A DNA stretch of 64,000 bases from Paenibacillus sp. BK033 (GTDB lineage Bacteria; Bacillota; Bacilli; Paenibacillales; Paenibacillaceae), in the NCBI RefSeq assembly GCF_004345425.1, contig NZ_SLVP01000009.1, forward strand, positions 62,001 to 126,000, given 5' to 3'. Below the pieces are notes generated by a model that saw only the letters and a program-made list of their open reading frames with translations, was not told the origin of the DNA and searched no databases. The position numbers and the translations under genes were made by a program. Below, piece after piece: positions 44,801 through 52,770 of this stretch (position 1 is its first letter; the number at the start of each line of letters is the position of its first letter).

Positions 44801-46410
44801 GCCATACCTCGTGGCTTGGGCCGTCTTCCCCGGCGCGTACGGCATACGGGACCGACATTCAGTCCAACATCGAGACGATGCAGAAAATGATGGGCTACCG
44901 CTACGTGATCGAGGCGGTGAAGCATTCGAACTCCGCGGCGCGCGGAACCTCCGCTTCCGTTGAGACGGTTCTTAACAACAAAGGAGTTGCTCCGTTCTAT
45001 CAGGATTGGAAGCTGGAATACAGCCTTGCCGATGCCAGTGGAGCAATCGTGTACAAAGAGCGGCAGGATACCGATCTGCGTACGCTTCTGCCGGGCCGGC
45101 ATGTGCTGGAGCATCGGCTGAATTTGCCAAGCACGCTGGCGGCAGGCAGCTACAAGCTGCTTATTGCCGTCATTGATCCGGCGACGGACGCGCCGGGCAT
45201 GGAGCTGGCGATTGACGGGAAACGTCCGGACGGCAGATACGAGGTTGGCACTCTGACGGTGACCGGCTCATCCGGCAGCACGGGCGGCGGGAACGGCTCG
45301 GTCCCGGCGGCGGATGACGGCAAGGTTCAGCGTCTCGGTAATCCGGTTCTTACGGATGGCAAGCTTGCTATCGCATGGCTTCCAGGCAAAGAGAAAATCG
45401 AGGTGCCTCTTCAGGCCCAGGCTCTCTCGGGCAATCCGTCCATTGTCATTTCGGATGGGAAAGTAAGCTGGGAGCTGCCAGGCTCCCTGCTGGCCAAGGC
45501 GAAGGAGCAGGCTGGAAGCGGCGCGGCTTGGCTGTCCGTTACCGTTAAGCCCGGATCGGATCTCGCTTCCTATGCAGCGAAGGAGAATGCCTCGGCGCAT
45601 GGCGTCGGGCAGGCTGTTTCCTTTGGGCTTGCCGTAACGACGGCAGCAGGGGAGAAGACGCTTGATTTTGCGGCATCGCCCGTCATAGTATCCCTGAAGC
45701 CCGATACGGCGGATGTAAATGCCGTTAATCTTTACGGTGTTCGGAATGAACGGTTAAAAGCAGCTGCCGCAAGCTTCCGCAACGGGTTGTTAACGGCGCA
45801 AATCACGGCCTCCGGAACCTATCAATGGCTGAATTACGAGAAGGCCTTCCGCGATGTTGCGGCCGGTCACTGGGCGGCGCAAGCAATCGAAGCGCTGGCA
45901 GCAAAGCAAGTCATGCAAGGGGTGGGCGATGACAGATTTGCTCCCTACCGGTCCATTACCCGCGTAGAGCTTGCCGCCATGCTGGCAAGAATACTGGGGC
46001 TTGGAACGGTGCCGGACGGCGGAACGCAAACGCCGTTCCGGGATGTTCCGGTGCAGGCTTGGTATACAGAGGAGTTGAAGGAAGTATTGGCAGCGGGATT
46101 GATGAATGGTTACGGCGATACGTTCCGGCCGAATGAGCAAATCACCCGGGAGGAGCTGGCGGTTCTGGCTATTCGCGCAGCCGCGAAGATGCTCGGGGAA
46201 GCAGCTTCGGGAACGTCTCCGAATCATGAAGAAGCGAGCTATCGGGATGCGGAACGGATTAGCGATTGGGCATCCGATAGCGTAAGAAAGGCGAGGCAGC
46301 TTGGTCTCATGATTGGGGATGCGGACGGCTCTTTCCGTCCTCGGGAAGGCGTGTCGCGTGCGGAAGCGGCGGTGATTACGCTTCGTTTGATGGAGATGCT
46401 GCTCAAATAA
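41887..46410 (+). CDS. Cell-wall-anchored DUF4832-like enzyme with CBM9/DOMON-like repeats and three SLH domains
   Basis: A 1507-residue secreted protein with a signal peptide cut near ASA-EA. Four CBM9/DOMON-like domains fill residues ~33-655; the second and third are close duplicates (DNGEFPDLWEHLLIDVD against DNAEFPNLWEHLFLDTD). A DUF4874/DUF4832-type TIM barrel follows (~660-1050; NPFMGWVAW, ISWRELEPVKGQFDW, VQLGSLGHWGEWH), then a beta linker region. Three SLH domains (~1318-1507; FRDVAAGHW, FRDVPVQAW, YRDAERISDW) bind pyruvylated wall polymer. Such barrels are expected to act on polysaccharides, but no activity is established here. It is divergent from the GH114-like gene and shares its domain type and operator motif. 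A strong terminator follows. Confidence 0.88.
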   Translation: MGKTGKKAALTALAVIMGALPAAGLPAASAEAGSGAVPLYGNFEDWNGGHTDQATASSRMASIKAVNQDGKLYVMAKGSGMNRAKTLYVNTDNNAATGANIAGWKDSTGIDYKIEGDAAYAYENGDWVRQGQVVLRDNDTVAEYEIDLTALQAADPAGKIKVGLLSEGSMLPELGELMVSVQPSSSGGTAQAPPPPADLAIDGNGSEWADVPELLRSADGKTTVKYAVSADALHMLIEGRIDNGEFPDLWEHLLIDVDRKPATGNAMWAWASTLGSEYLVQSGFLYEANGSGGWQEAATGLSYARSGTGDAKTIEWTLPLADLHAGDAKSVHAAFLSNNYAMPDPAGDPAEISLAAKPQLTVDGDPADWAGIQPLTVTADGLTTVKTYVTDGKLFALLDGRIDNAEFPNLWEHLFLDTDKNPSTGTSSWAWAGKLGAEFLVQTAILYASNGSGGWDQTPAVFPYVSTGTGDHKVIEWSVPLNELGITDEQSIHAGFLSNSYAAPDASGDPAVIQLRSSGSSITVDGDDGDWSGVELGAAAGGSPYALDAVQDERKLYVRVKGKNLDLRNVYYLNTDGDSATGASSGLWTEEGFDYKIDRSTLYEYKQQNGSWEEKGPVYLAVTDDSIEMNVYLDQLGLDEPAPIKLGYANRGMLQLPMGGSAPLTVDNTVRTQETADVFYPRQSFELLNNPFMGWVAWAKDSSKPDGTPYPQQHSMVYAGISWRELEPVKGQFDWAGIEQKYQFAYWASQGKRINLRIVMDTPTADPSHKDIPDWLYDELAAEGNAGTWYDTQEVGSGFSPNYDSETLLAEHERMIAKVAERYDNDPRIAFVQLGSLGHWGEWHTWPSGSGAFPKLSISDRYVQHYLDAFKHKQIGMRKPFPIASEQRTGLFNDVFGIKSSTDEWVGWTQNGWSGIGEFVDNPSDAASAQAASAMPDFWKYAYSGGEFANGNPESWLTDDALMESLRQMRVSHTSWLGPSSPARTAYGTDIQSNIETMQKMMGYRYVIEAVKHSNSAARGTSASVETVLNNKGVAPFYQDWKLEYSLADASGAIVYKERQDTDLRTLLPGRHVLEHRLNLPSTLAAGSYKLLIAVIDPATDAPGMELAIDGKRPDGRYEVGTLTVTGSSGSTGGGNGSVPAADDGKVQRLGNPVLTDGKLAIAWLPGKEKIEVPLQAQALSGNPSIVISDGKVSWELPGSLLAKAKEQAGSGAAWLSVTVKPGSDLASYAAKENASAHGVGQAVSFGLAVTTAAGEKTLDFAASPVIVSLKPDTADVNAVNLYGVRNERLKAAAASFRNGLLTAQITASGTYQWLNYEKAFRDVAAGHWAAQAIEALAAKQVMQGVGDDRFAPYRSITRVELAAMLARILGLGTVPDGGTQTPFRDVPVQAWYTEELKEVLAAGLMNGYGDTFRPNEQITREELAVLAIRAAAKMLGEAASGTSPNHEEASYRDAERISDWASDSVRKARQLGLMIGDADGSFRPREGVSRAEAAVITLRLMEMLLK

Positions 46411-46424
46411 AAGCGAGCTCAAGT

Positions 46425-46464
46425 GACTGTCCGGCATGCCGGACAGTCTTTTTTTTTTTTTTTT
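46425..46464 (+). terminator. Intrinsic terminator with a very long T-run
   Basis: A perfect 24-bp palindrome (GACTGTCCGGCA and its complement, 46425-46448) is followed by 16 consecutive T. The T-run ends in TTTGCGCCAAG (46462-46472), one mismatch from the operator motif. Confidence 0.92.
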
Positions 46465-46520
46465 GCGCCAAGAAGATTTGAGAGAAAAGTGTTGGCGAAA
46501 TTTGCATATAAGATAGTTAA

Positions 46521-46531
46521 TTTGGCGCAAA
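46521..46531. promoter_or_regulatory. LacI-type operator candidate (site 3)
   Basis: TTTGGCGCAAA inside the longer palindrome AATTTGGCGCAAATT, about 195 bp upstream of the transcription start of the oxidoreductase-transporter operon. It is 124 bp from site 4. Confidence 0.62.
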
Positions 46532-46644
46532 TTACGAAATCAAATCTGACTTATTGGTGTCATATTCCCAAATTTTATGGAGGATACAGTTTAAACATTT
46601 AGCGAAAAACCCGCATGATTACTGATAAAATGAAATAATATAAT

Positions 46645-46655
46645 TTTGGCGCAAA
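46645..46655. promoter_or_regulatory. LacI-type operator candidate (site 4)
   Basis: TTTGGCGCAAA about 28 bp upstream of the -35 box of the same operon. It is 117 bp from site 5, so a dimer-of-dimers could loop out the promoter. Confidence 0.62.
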
Positions 46656-46682
46656 TATGTCAGGTATTTTACCCAAAAATTG

Positions 46683-46711
46683 TTGACTTGTCGTGAAGGC
46701 TGCGTTATGAT
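46683..46711 (+). promoter_or_regulatory. Sigma-A promoter of the locus 3 importer operon
   Basis: TTGACT (46683-46688), a 17-bp spacer and TATGAT (46706-46711). Transcription would start near 46718, about 75 bases before the first gene, with operators on both sides. Confidence 0.72.
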
Positions 46712-46761
46712 CAGAACATGAAAGCGAGTACTCGCCATGAGTTGTAATGATCCGGATCATA

Positions 46762-46772
46762 TTTGGCGCAAA
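46762..46772. promoter_or_regulatory. LacI-type operator candidate (site 5)
   Basis: TTTGGCGCAAA about 44 bases downstream of the predicted transcription start and just upstream of the ribosome binding site, a classic repressing position. Confidence 0.65.
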
Positions 46773-46794
46773 ATTATCGATGGAGAGTGTAGAC

Positions 46795-47895
46795 ATGGAA
46801 AAACTGAGAATGGCATTTATCGGCGTGGGAGATATGGGCTCGCATCATTGCATCGGTTTTGATCTGCTGCCGGAGTGCAAGGTGAATTATATTTGCGATA
46901 TGAACCAGGCAAACGTGGACCGCACGCTGGCCGAGCTGAAGAACAGCAAGCCGGTTATCGTAGCCGATTATAAGGAACTTTTACATAAAGAAGACATCGA
47001 TGCGGTGGTCATCAGCGTTCCGAACTATTTGCACCGCGAGGTTGCGGTTGCTTTTCTCGAAGCCGGCAAGCATGTTTTCCTAGAGAAACCCGTTGCCCAT
47101 ACCCTTGAGGATTGCAACGCGATTATTGAAGCAGCCGAGGTAAACGATCGCATTCTGCAGATCGGGCTTGTGTACCGTTACTCCAATGTGTACCGGAGAA
47201 TGGCCGAGGAGCTTGGGCGGGGACGCCTGGGCGACGTAAAGCTGATGTGGTGCAAGGAATTCCGCGATCCGTTCCCTCCGACGGAGTGGTTCTATGACAA
47301 GAACAAATCGGGCGGCGCGCTGGTCGAGAAGGACTGCCACCACTTTGATATTTTCAATTGGATGATCGGCTCGAAGCCGGTACGGGTGTTTGCAACCGGC
47401 GGTCAACACGTAATGAAGCAGGGGCAGCCAAACCTGATTACGAACTCCTACAGCCACTATCCTGCTAAACCGATCGAGGATGTCTCGATCGTCGATCATG
47501 CCTGGGTAACGATTGAATACGAGAACGGAAGCAAGGCGAATCTTGGTCTTTGCATGTACCTGAAGCCTCGCAATTTAATGGGTGACGGCCTTGAGATCGG
47601 GCTGATCGGCGAGAACGGCGGCCAGATGGTGGCGAAGAACGACAAGACGATCGACATCGTTGGCGGACAAAACTTCACCCGCGATCATCTCGATATCGAC
47701 GTCACCTCGGACTCGATTATGGGCGGGCATACCGGCGGACAAACGCAGCGCATCGAATTCGTGAAGAGCGTGAAGGAAGGCAAGCAGCCTTTTGCCTCCG
47801 CGTATGTCGGCAGAGACGCGCTTCTGATTGCGCTGGCGGCGGAGAAATCCATCGTGGAAGAACGCTATGTATACGTGAACGAACTAATGAAGTAA
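46795..47895 (+). CDS. Gfo/Idh/MocA-family oxidoreductase
   Basis: A 366-residue protein with the nucleotide-binding GVGDMGSHH motif near residue 9 and the EKPVAHT motif near residue 96, whose Lys is the usual catalytic residue. The C-terminal substrate domain includes KDCHHFDIFNWMIG. The frame can be extended to 46747, but the ATG at 46795 has a GGAGAG site and starts the family fold directly. It is the first gene of the locus 3 importer operon and probably oxidises the imported sugar. Upstream operators suggest LacI-type control. Confidence 0.9.
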   Translation: MEKLRMAFIGVGDMGSHHCIGFDLLPECKVNYICDMNQANVDRTLAELKNSKPVIVADYKELLHKEDIDAVVISVPNYLHREVAVAFLEAGKHVFLEKPVAHTLEDCNAIIEAAEVNDRILQIGLVYRYSNVYRRMAEELGRGRLGDVKLMWCKEFRDPFPPTEWFYDKNKSGGALVEKDCHHFDIFNWMIGSKPVRVFATGGQHVMKQGQPNLITNSYSHYPAKPIEDVSIVDHAWVTIEYENGSKANLGLCMYLKPRNLMGDGLEIGLIGENGGQMVAKNDKTIDIVGGQNFTRDHLDIDVTSDSIMGGHTGGQTQRIEFVKSVKEGKQPFASAYVGRDALLIALAAEKSIVEERYVYVNELMK

Positions 47896-47907
47896 GGGGG
47901 TGCCCGG

Positions 47908-48801
47908 ATGAAAAGCAAGCTGAGAAGATTTGACACACTTATTTTCTTCTTATTTATTTCCCCTTGGATCATCGGATTCTCGCTCTTTTTCCTTGTTCCT
48001 TTCGGTACTTCCGTGTTTTACGCGTTTACCGATGCCCGGCTGCCGGGCGCGGCAAACTATAACTTCGTCGGGTTATCGAACTTCGTGGACATGTTTAACA
48101 ACCCGATCTTCAGCAAAAGCCTGGGGAACACCGCCTACTTCGTCATCATTGGCGTTCCGATCGTAACGGCGGGGATGCTGCTGCTGGCCCTGCTGCTCAA
48201 TATGAACGTCAAAGGCATCGCCCTTTACCGAACTTTTTATTACCTGCCGACGCTGGTGCCAATCGTGGCGACCGTCATTATCTGGCGCCTGGTTTTCAAC
48301 TCGGAATTCGGCATTTTGAATGCGGGGTTGTCCGTATTCGGGATTGGCAAGATCGACTGGATGGGCAGCGAAGGCTTGATCAAGCCGGTCATAATCCTGC
48401 TGCAGGTATGGATTTCCGGGAGCGGGGTGCTTATCTTCCTGGCGGCGCTCAAGAACGTGCCGAAGCATCTATATGAAGCGGTTCTCATCGACGGGGCTAA
48501 CAAGGTTCAATCGTTCTTCCGCGTGACGCTGCCGATGATCAGTCCTTCCATTCTGTTTGTTGTCATTATCCAGACGATGTACAACTTCCAGATGTTTACG
48601 GAAGCGCTGCTGCTGACGAAGGGCGGGCCCAATTACGCGGCGTATACCTTTGTCTACAACATCTACAAGTCGGCGTTTACGGATTTGAAATTCAGCATGG
48701 CGATGACGCAGTCCATCTTCCTATTCGCGCTGATCTCGCTTGTTACGTTTGTTCTAATGAAGCTGTCGAAGCGGTTTGTCTATTATGAAGGCGAGAAATA
48801 G
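47908..48801 (+). CDS. MalF/UgpA-type sugar ABC transporter permease
   Basis: A 297-residue permease with six predicted membrane segments and an EAA loop reading EAVLIDGANKVQSFFRVTLP. It starts 12 bp after the oxidoreductase stop, with AAGGGGG before the ATG. It works with the next permease and the binding protein; no ATPase gene is present. Confidence 0.92.
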   Translation: MKSKLRRFDTLIFFLFISPWIIGFSLFFLVPFGTSVFYAFTDARLPGAANYNFVGLSNFVDMFNNPIFSKSLGNTAYFVIIGVPIVTAGMLLLALLLNMNVKGIALYRTFYYLPTLVPIVATVIIWRLVFNSEFGILNAGLSVFGIGKIDWMGSEGLIKPVIILLQVWISGSGVLIFLAALKNVPKHLYEAVLIDGANKVQSFFRVTLPMISPSILFVVIIQTMYNFQMFTEALLLTKGGPNYAAYTFVYNIYKSAFTDLKFSMAMTQSIFLFALISLVTFVLMKLSKRFVYYEGEK

Positions 48802-48815
48802 AAGGGGGAAACAAG

Positions 48816-49655
48816 ATGACTACGTCTAACAGACGCGTGATGAAGCAAACCGGCAAATACGTGCTTCTGACAGCCGCGCTGGTGCTGTTCGCGGGACCGC
48901 TCGTATGGATGCTGTCGACGATGCTCAAGACAAAGGCCGAAACGTACAAGGTTCCTCCGACATTGCTGCCGGAATCGCTCAATTTCGAAGCGTTCAACAG
49001 GCTGTTTGATGTACAGCCGCTGATGTGGAGGTGGATCCAGAATTCGTTTGCAATCTCCGCGCTTGTTGTGCTAGGGGCGGTATTGTCCAGCTCGATCGTA
49101 GCTTACGGCTTCTCGCGTTTTTCAACCAAATACAAGGACAGGCTGTTCCCGATCGTCCTTATGACGCTGATGATTCCGCCGTCCATTCTAATGATTCCGT
49201 CTTACGTGCTCTTTACGAAGCTGCACTGGGTGGATACGTGGCTGCCGCTGATCGTTCCGGCGTGGCTTGGCGGCGCGTACTACATCTTCTTGTTCCGGCA
49301 ATTTTTCATGACGATCCCTCAGGAGCTAGATGAAGCGACCTACCTCGACGGCGGGAACCGGTGGACCGTGTTTACGAAGGTTATCATGCCGCTGTCCAAA
49401 CCGATTGTCGTCACGACCGTAATCTTTGCTTTCGTGAACTCATGGCTCGATTTCCTCGGACCGTTCCTTTATATCAAGAGCAACAACATGTTTACCCTCA
49501 GCGTTGGTCTGCAGCTGCTCATCGGCCAGACGAGTCAGGATTTCCCGGCGCTTGCCGCCGGCGCTTTTATCAGTATCGTGCCAATCGGTCTGCTGTTCCT
49601 GTTCGCGCAGCGCTATATCGTTGAGGGGGTGGTGCTCACGGGTTCGAAGGGGTAA
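48816..49655 (+). CDS. MalG/UgpE-type sugar ABC transporter permease
   Basis: A 279-residue permease with six predicted membrane segments and an EAA loop reading EATYLDGGNRWTVFTKVIMP. The spacing to the preceding gene is 14 bp and a GAAGGGGG site precedes the ATG. The C-terminus VEGVVLTGSKG is typical of this subfamily. It forms the heterodimeric channel with the preceding permease. Confidence 0.92.
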   Translation: MTTSNRRVMKQTGKYVLLTAALVLFAGPLVWMLSTMLKTKAETYKVPPTLLPESLNFEAFNRLFDVQPLMWRWIQNSFAISALVVLGAVLSSSIVAYGFSRFSTKYKDRLFPIVLMTLMIPPSILMIPSYVLFTKLHWVDTWLPLIVPAWLGGAYYIFLFRQFFMTIPQELDEATYLDGGNRWTVFTKVIMPLSKPIVVTTVIFAFVNSWLDFLGPFLYIKSNNMFTLSVGLQLLIGQTSQDFPALAAGAFISIVPIGLLFLFAQRYIVEGVVLTGSKG

Positions 49656-49735
49656 GGCCGATAGGGAGAACAACACGGGCAGGCATAAGATTTTCAATAC
49701 TGCTGTTTTCAAAATAATCTAAAGGGGAACTGGAT

Positions 49736-51109
49736 ATGAAAACAAACAGAAAGTGGTTATTGGGTCTTTTTACGCTGGTATTATCCATGACGATTATCAT
49801 TTCCGGCTGCGGCAGCAACAATAATAACGGCGGCTCGAATACGGCGGCAAACGGCGGGCAAAGCGATAACGGCAGCGCCGAGCAGACAGAAAAGCCAGCG
49901 GAACCGGTTACGATTACGTATTCGCAATGGGGAACGGCGGAAGAGCTGCAGCGTACGCAAGAGCTTCTCGATAAGTTCATGGAAGCCAATCCGAGCATTA
50001 CGGTTAAGCTGGAAGGCAAGGACTGGGGCAGCTATTGGGACGGTCTGACGGCTAACGCCGCGGGCGGCACGCTTCCCGACGTATTCAAAACCAGCTATGC
50101 CTTTATTGAGAAATATGCCGAGCTCGGCATCTTCAAAGAGCTGGACGGTCCGCTTGCGGACAACGGCTTCGACTTGAACAATATTGACCAAAGCCTGCTC
50201 GGTTTACATAAATACAACGGCAAGCAAGTGTCGCTTCCGATCGACGCGAACGTTATCGTCTGGTACTACGACAAAGCGATCTTTGCGGATCCGAAGAAAA
50301 ATCCGAAGAACGCGCCGGTTCCTTCCCTTGAACCAACCTGGGCCGAGATTATCGACATCGCAACGAAGCTGACGCTCGACAAGAACGGCAAGAACCCCGG
50401 CGAGGCCGGCTTTGACGGCAACAACATCGTGCAATGGGGCATGTCCGTATCGCCTGGTTCGACCATGGATTGGTTCCTAGAGCCGGAGCTGTGGTCCAAC
50501 GGCGCGAAGCTTGTGAACGATGACGGATCGCTTGCCCTGAATACCCCTGAAGCACGTGAAGTACTGGACTTCTTTATTGACGCAACGAAGAAAAAAATCA
50601 ATACCACGCCAGCGCAAATCGAAGGTCTAGGCGGCCAAGTGAACCTCGGCATTACGACCGGCAAGGTTGCGATGAACCCGGGCGGCAACTGGAATACAAC
50701 CAACTTCAAGGAAGCTAAAGTGGATTACGGCATTACGTACCTGCCGAAATTCAAAGAGAACAAAACGGTTGTACAACCGGCGGGTATCGCGATTTCGAGC
50801 AACACGAAGCATGAAGATGCAGCGTATAAACTGCTGGCATGGCTGGCAGGTCCGGAAGGTCAAACGGAGCTTGCGAAGCAAGGCTACTCGATTCCGGCGA
50901 ATAAAGCGGCATCCGACGCTTATATCGCAACCGCGGGCGAAGCGAATAAAATCTTCCTCGACGCGCAGCAGTTCGGCATCATTTCGCCGTTCACGGTGAA
51001 AAAGACGGATCTGGTATGGACATACGGCGAGCAGTCGCTTAAGAATCCGCTTGCCGGCGACGGCGACGTGGATGCGGCCATTAAGGATCTGGAGTCCAAG
51101 CTGAAATAA
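49736..51109 (+). CDS. Extracellular sugar-binding lipoprotein (family 1)
   Basis: A 457-residue binding protein with lipobox ISGC (C25), an Asn/Gly/Ser-rich spacer and a MalE/UgpB-like fold pattern (ITYSQWGTAEE, LPDVFKTSYAF, AMNPGGNWNT). It delivers sugar to the two preceding permeases. The ligand may be released from polymer by the two secreted enzymes at 37.6-46.4 kb, by shared operator evidence. A terminator follows before the lacI-like gene. Confidence 0.92.
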   Translation: MKTNRKWLLGLFTLVLSMTIIISGCGSNNNNGGSNTAANGGQSDNGSAEQTEKPAEPVTITYSQWGTAEELQRTQELLDKFMEANPSITVKLEGKDWGSYWDGLTANAAGGTLPDVFKTSYAFIEKYAELGIFKELDGPLADNGFDLNNIDQSLLGLHKYNGKQVSLPIDANVIVWYYDKAIFADPKKNPKNAPVPSLEPTWAEIIDIATKLTLDKNGKNPGEAGFDGNNIVQWGMSVSPGSTMDWFLEPELWSNGAKLVNDDGSLALNTPEAREVLDFFIDATKKKINTTPAQIEGLGGQVNLGITTGKVAMNPGGNWNTTNFKEAKVDYGITYLPKFKENKTVVQPAGIAISSNTKHEDAAYKLLAWLAGPEGQTELAKQGYSIPANKAASDAYIATAGEANKIFLDAQQFGIISPFTVKKTDLVWTYGEQSLKNPLAGDGDVDAAIKDLESKLK

Positions 51110-51127
51110 GAGGGTTAAGGAAAGAGC

Positions 51128-51167
51128 GGGGGAAAGAGGCGTTTGGTCGCTTCTTTTCCCTTTTTTG
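51128..51167 (+). terminator. Intrinsic terminator after the binding-protein gene
   Basis: A G/A-rich arm containing GGAAAGAGGCG pairs imperfectly with CGCTTCTTTTCC around a TTTGGT loop, followed by six T. Confidence 0.7.
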
Positions 51168-51234
51168 CTTAGGCCTGAATGCCTGAAATGACGCTGTTTC
51201 TTGACTATTGATGAATAGGGCTATACAATAGATT

Positions 51235-51263
51235 TTGCCGCAACTTTTGCGTAGTTGCCGCAA
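51235..51263. promoter_or_regulatory. Pair of LacI-type operator candidates before the lacI-like gene
   Basis: TTGCCGCAA occurs at 51235-51243 and again at 51255-51263, exactly 20 bp apart (about two helical turns, same face). Each is a perfect inverted repeat around one base and matches the core of site 2. This is a good layout for autoregulation. Confidence 0.6.
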
Positions 51264-51305
51264 TTATAGAGAGCATATATTCGATATAGGAACAGAGAGG
51301 AACGT

Positions 51306-52358
51306 ATGATGGCCAAGTTAAAGGATATTGCAGAGCAGGTCGGGGTATCGATCTCGACGGTATCGCGGGTCATGAAGAATGACTCCACGCGTTCCGTCAG
51401 CGAAGAGACCCGTAAGAAAATTTGGGAAGTTGCGGAGAAGCTCGGCTACAAGGCGAACCGTGCGGAGAAGCTGGGCAAATCCGATAACAAGCTGATGGTT
51501 CATATCGGCTGTGTCGTTGCCATTCCTCAGAACAAATATAATAATCCATACTTCTCCGTTATTCTGGAGGGCATCGAGAAAGCGTTGACGGAGTCCGGTC
51601 TACGGCTGGAGTTTGTATACAGCATCGAGAATCAGCAGGATATCCAGCAGCTGCAGTCGCTCGTGAAGGAGCACCGGATCGACGGCATGATTATCGTCGA
51701 GCGAATTGATGCGGATGCGTACCAATGGATCAAGCAGAATGTGAAGGCGGTCGTTGGCGTGGATTTGGCGGACAGAACGATTCCGGTCGTCTGTTATGAC
51801 CGCGAAGCCGCAGCGAAGGAAGCCGTGCAGCATCTCATCCAGCAGGGGCATAAGCAGATCGGCTATATCGGCGGTCCGGAGCTAAGCGATCCTTTCCGTC
51901 AGGAGAAGCGGTTCCTCGGCTATCAAAGCGCGATGCGCGAAGCCGGTCTAGAGATGAACGACAATTGGATTATCGACGTGAAGTGGGATGTATCGCTCAG
52001 CTATGAGCTGACCAAGCAGGCATTCGAGAAAAAAGGCTATTCGCCAACCGCCGTATTCGCGGCCAGCGATATGATGGCGATTGCGGCGATGCGCGCCGCT
52101 TCCGAGCGCGGTCTCCGCATTCCGGAGGATATAGCGGTCGTAGGCGTCGATAATATCGAAATCTCCGAGTTCACCTCGCCGCCGCTTACAACGATTCATG
52201 TACCCAAAATCGAGATGGGAATGTACGCGGTGAAGCTGCTGCTCGATTACTTGAATCATCAATATTCGCTGCCGGTGCGCATGACGATTCCGTACCGGAT
52301 GGTATACCGCCGCTCTTCCGAGTCCCAGCAGCCGGCCGTCAGCAGCGTGCAATCATAG
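51306..52358 (+). CDS. LacI-family transcriptional regulator
   Basis: A 350-residue repressor. The N-terminal helix-turn-helix reads LKDIAEQVGVSISTVSRVM, with the hinge helix near KIWEVAEKLGYKAN, and a periplasmic-binding-protein-like sensor domain follows (VVGVDLAD, HKQIGYIGGPE, AVFAASDMMAIAAM, VVGVDNIEISEFTSPPLTT). The start may be 51306 or 51309; the AGAGAGG site fits either. It follows the locus 3 operon and has matching palindromes in its own promoter and at the promoters of the secreted enzymes and importer, so it is the prime candidate repressor for them. Confidence 0.94.
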   Translation: MMAKLKDIAEQVGVSISTVSRVMKNDSTRSVSEETRKKIWEVAEKLGYKANRAEKLGKSDNKLMVHIGCVVAIPQNKYNNPYFSVILEGIEKALTESGLRLEFVYSIENQQDIQQLQSLVKEHRIDGMIIVERIDADAYQWIKQNVKAVVGVDLADRTIPVVCYDREAAAKEAVQHLIQQGHKQIGYIGGPELSDPFRQEKRFLGYQSAMREAGLEMNDNWIIDVKWDVSLSYELTKQAFEKKGYSPTAVFAASDMMAIAAMRAASERGLRIPEDIAVVGVDNIEISEFTSPPLTTIHVPKIEMGMYAVKLLLDYLNHQYSLPVRMTIPYRMVYRRSSESQQPAVSSVQS

Positions 52359-52365
52359 AGAAGAG

Positions 52366-52412
52366 GCAGTCCCGAGGTCATCTTTAATGGCTTTGGGGGC
52401 GCCTTTTTTTTG
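52366..52412 (+). terminator. Weak terminator-like sequence after the lacI-like gene
   Basis: GGC-CCC and GGG-GCC arms can pair imperfectly around a long loop, followed by eight T. The stem is short, so confidence is low. Confidence 0.4.
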
Positions 52413-52478
52413 TTTATGGCTTAGCACGCTGCCAATAGACACGCGTTCCGTCTTGCTGGATGCCGAGTTGCCCAGATG

Positions 52479-52584
52479 GATGCCAATGGTATAACATTCA
52501 CGGAACTGCGTTGCACGCAAACGGTATGGCATTCATGGAGCTGAGATGCACGCCAACGGCATAGCCTTCACGGAGCTGCGTTGC
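52479..52584. repeat. Three imperfect 35-36 bp tandem repeats
   Basis: Units at 52479-52514, 52515-52549 and 52550-52584 share the pattern (AC/GA)GCCAACGGTATAGCATTC and CACGGAGCTGCGTTGC with scattered changes. A shorter degenerate start of another unit follows. No gene overlaps them. Confidence 0.75.
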
Positions 52585-52644
52585 ACGAATTGCAGGATAA
52601 TGGTTCGAAATAGTGGGTGCTGGTGAGATATGTTGCACGGAATA

Positions 52645-52770
52645 CAGCATATTGTTCGTAATGAGCCTAGGATTAACCGTTTTTCCCCCGATATCCTGCA
52701 TTCCGCTCAGTATATTGTTAGAAGACGGCCTCAAATGTACGATTACACTGCATATTGTGCAACAAAGGCT
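52645..52770. repeat. Two degenerate ~63 bp repeats
   Basis: CAGCATATTGTTCGTAATGAG at 52645 and CAGTATATTGTTAGAAGACGG at 52708 begin two related units; the first ~27 bases of each are alike and the rest has diverged. Directly after, GGTAAGGAGCTTAT is duplicated in tandem near 52792-52820. The whole 52413-52839 stretch holds no supported gene. Confidence 0.5.

Noticed and set aside
52479-52584. CRISPR array
   Set aside because: Units are directly tandem with no spacers, diverge from each other, and no cas gene is near.
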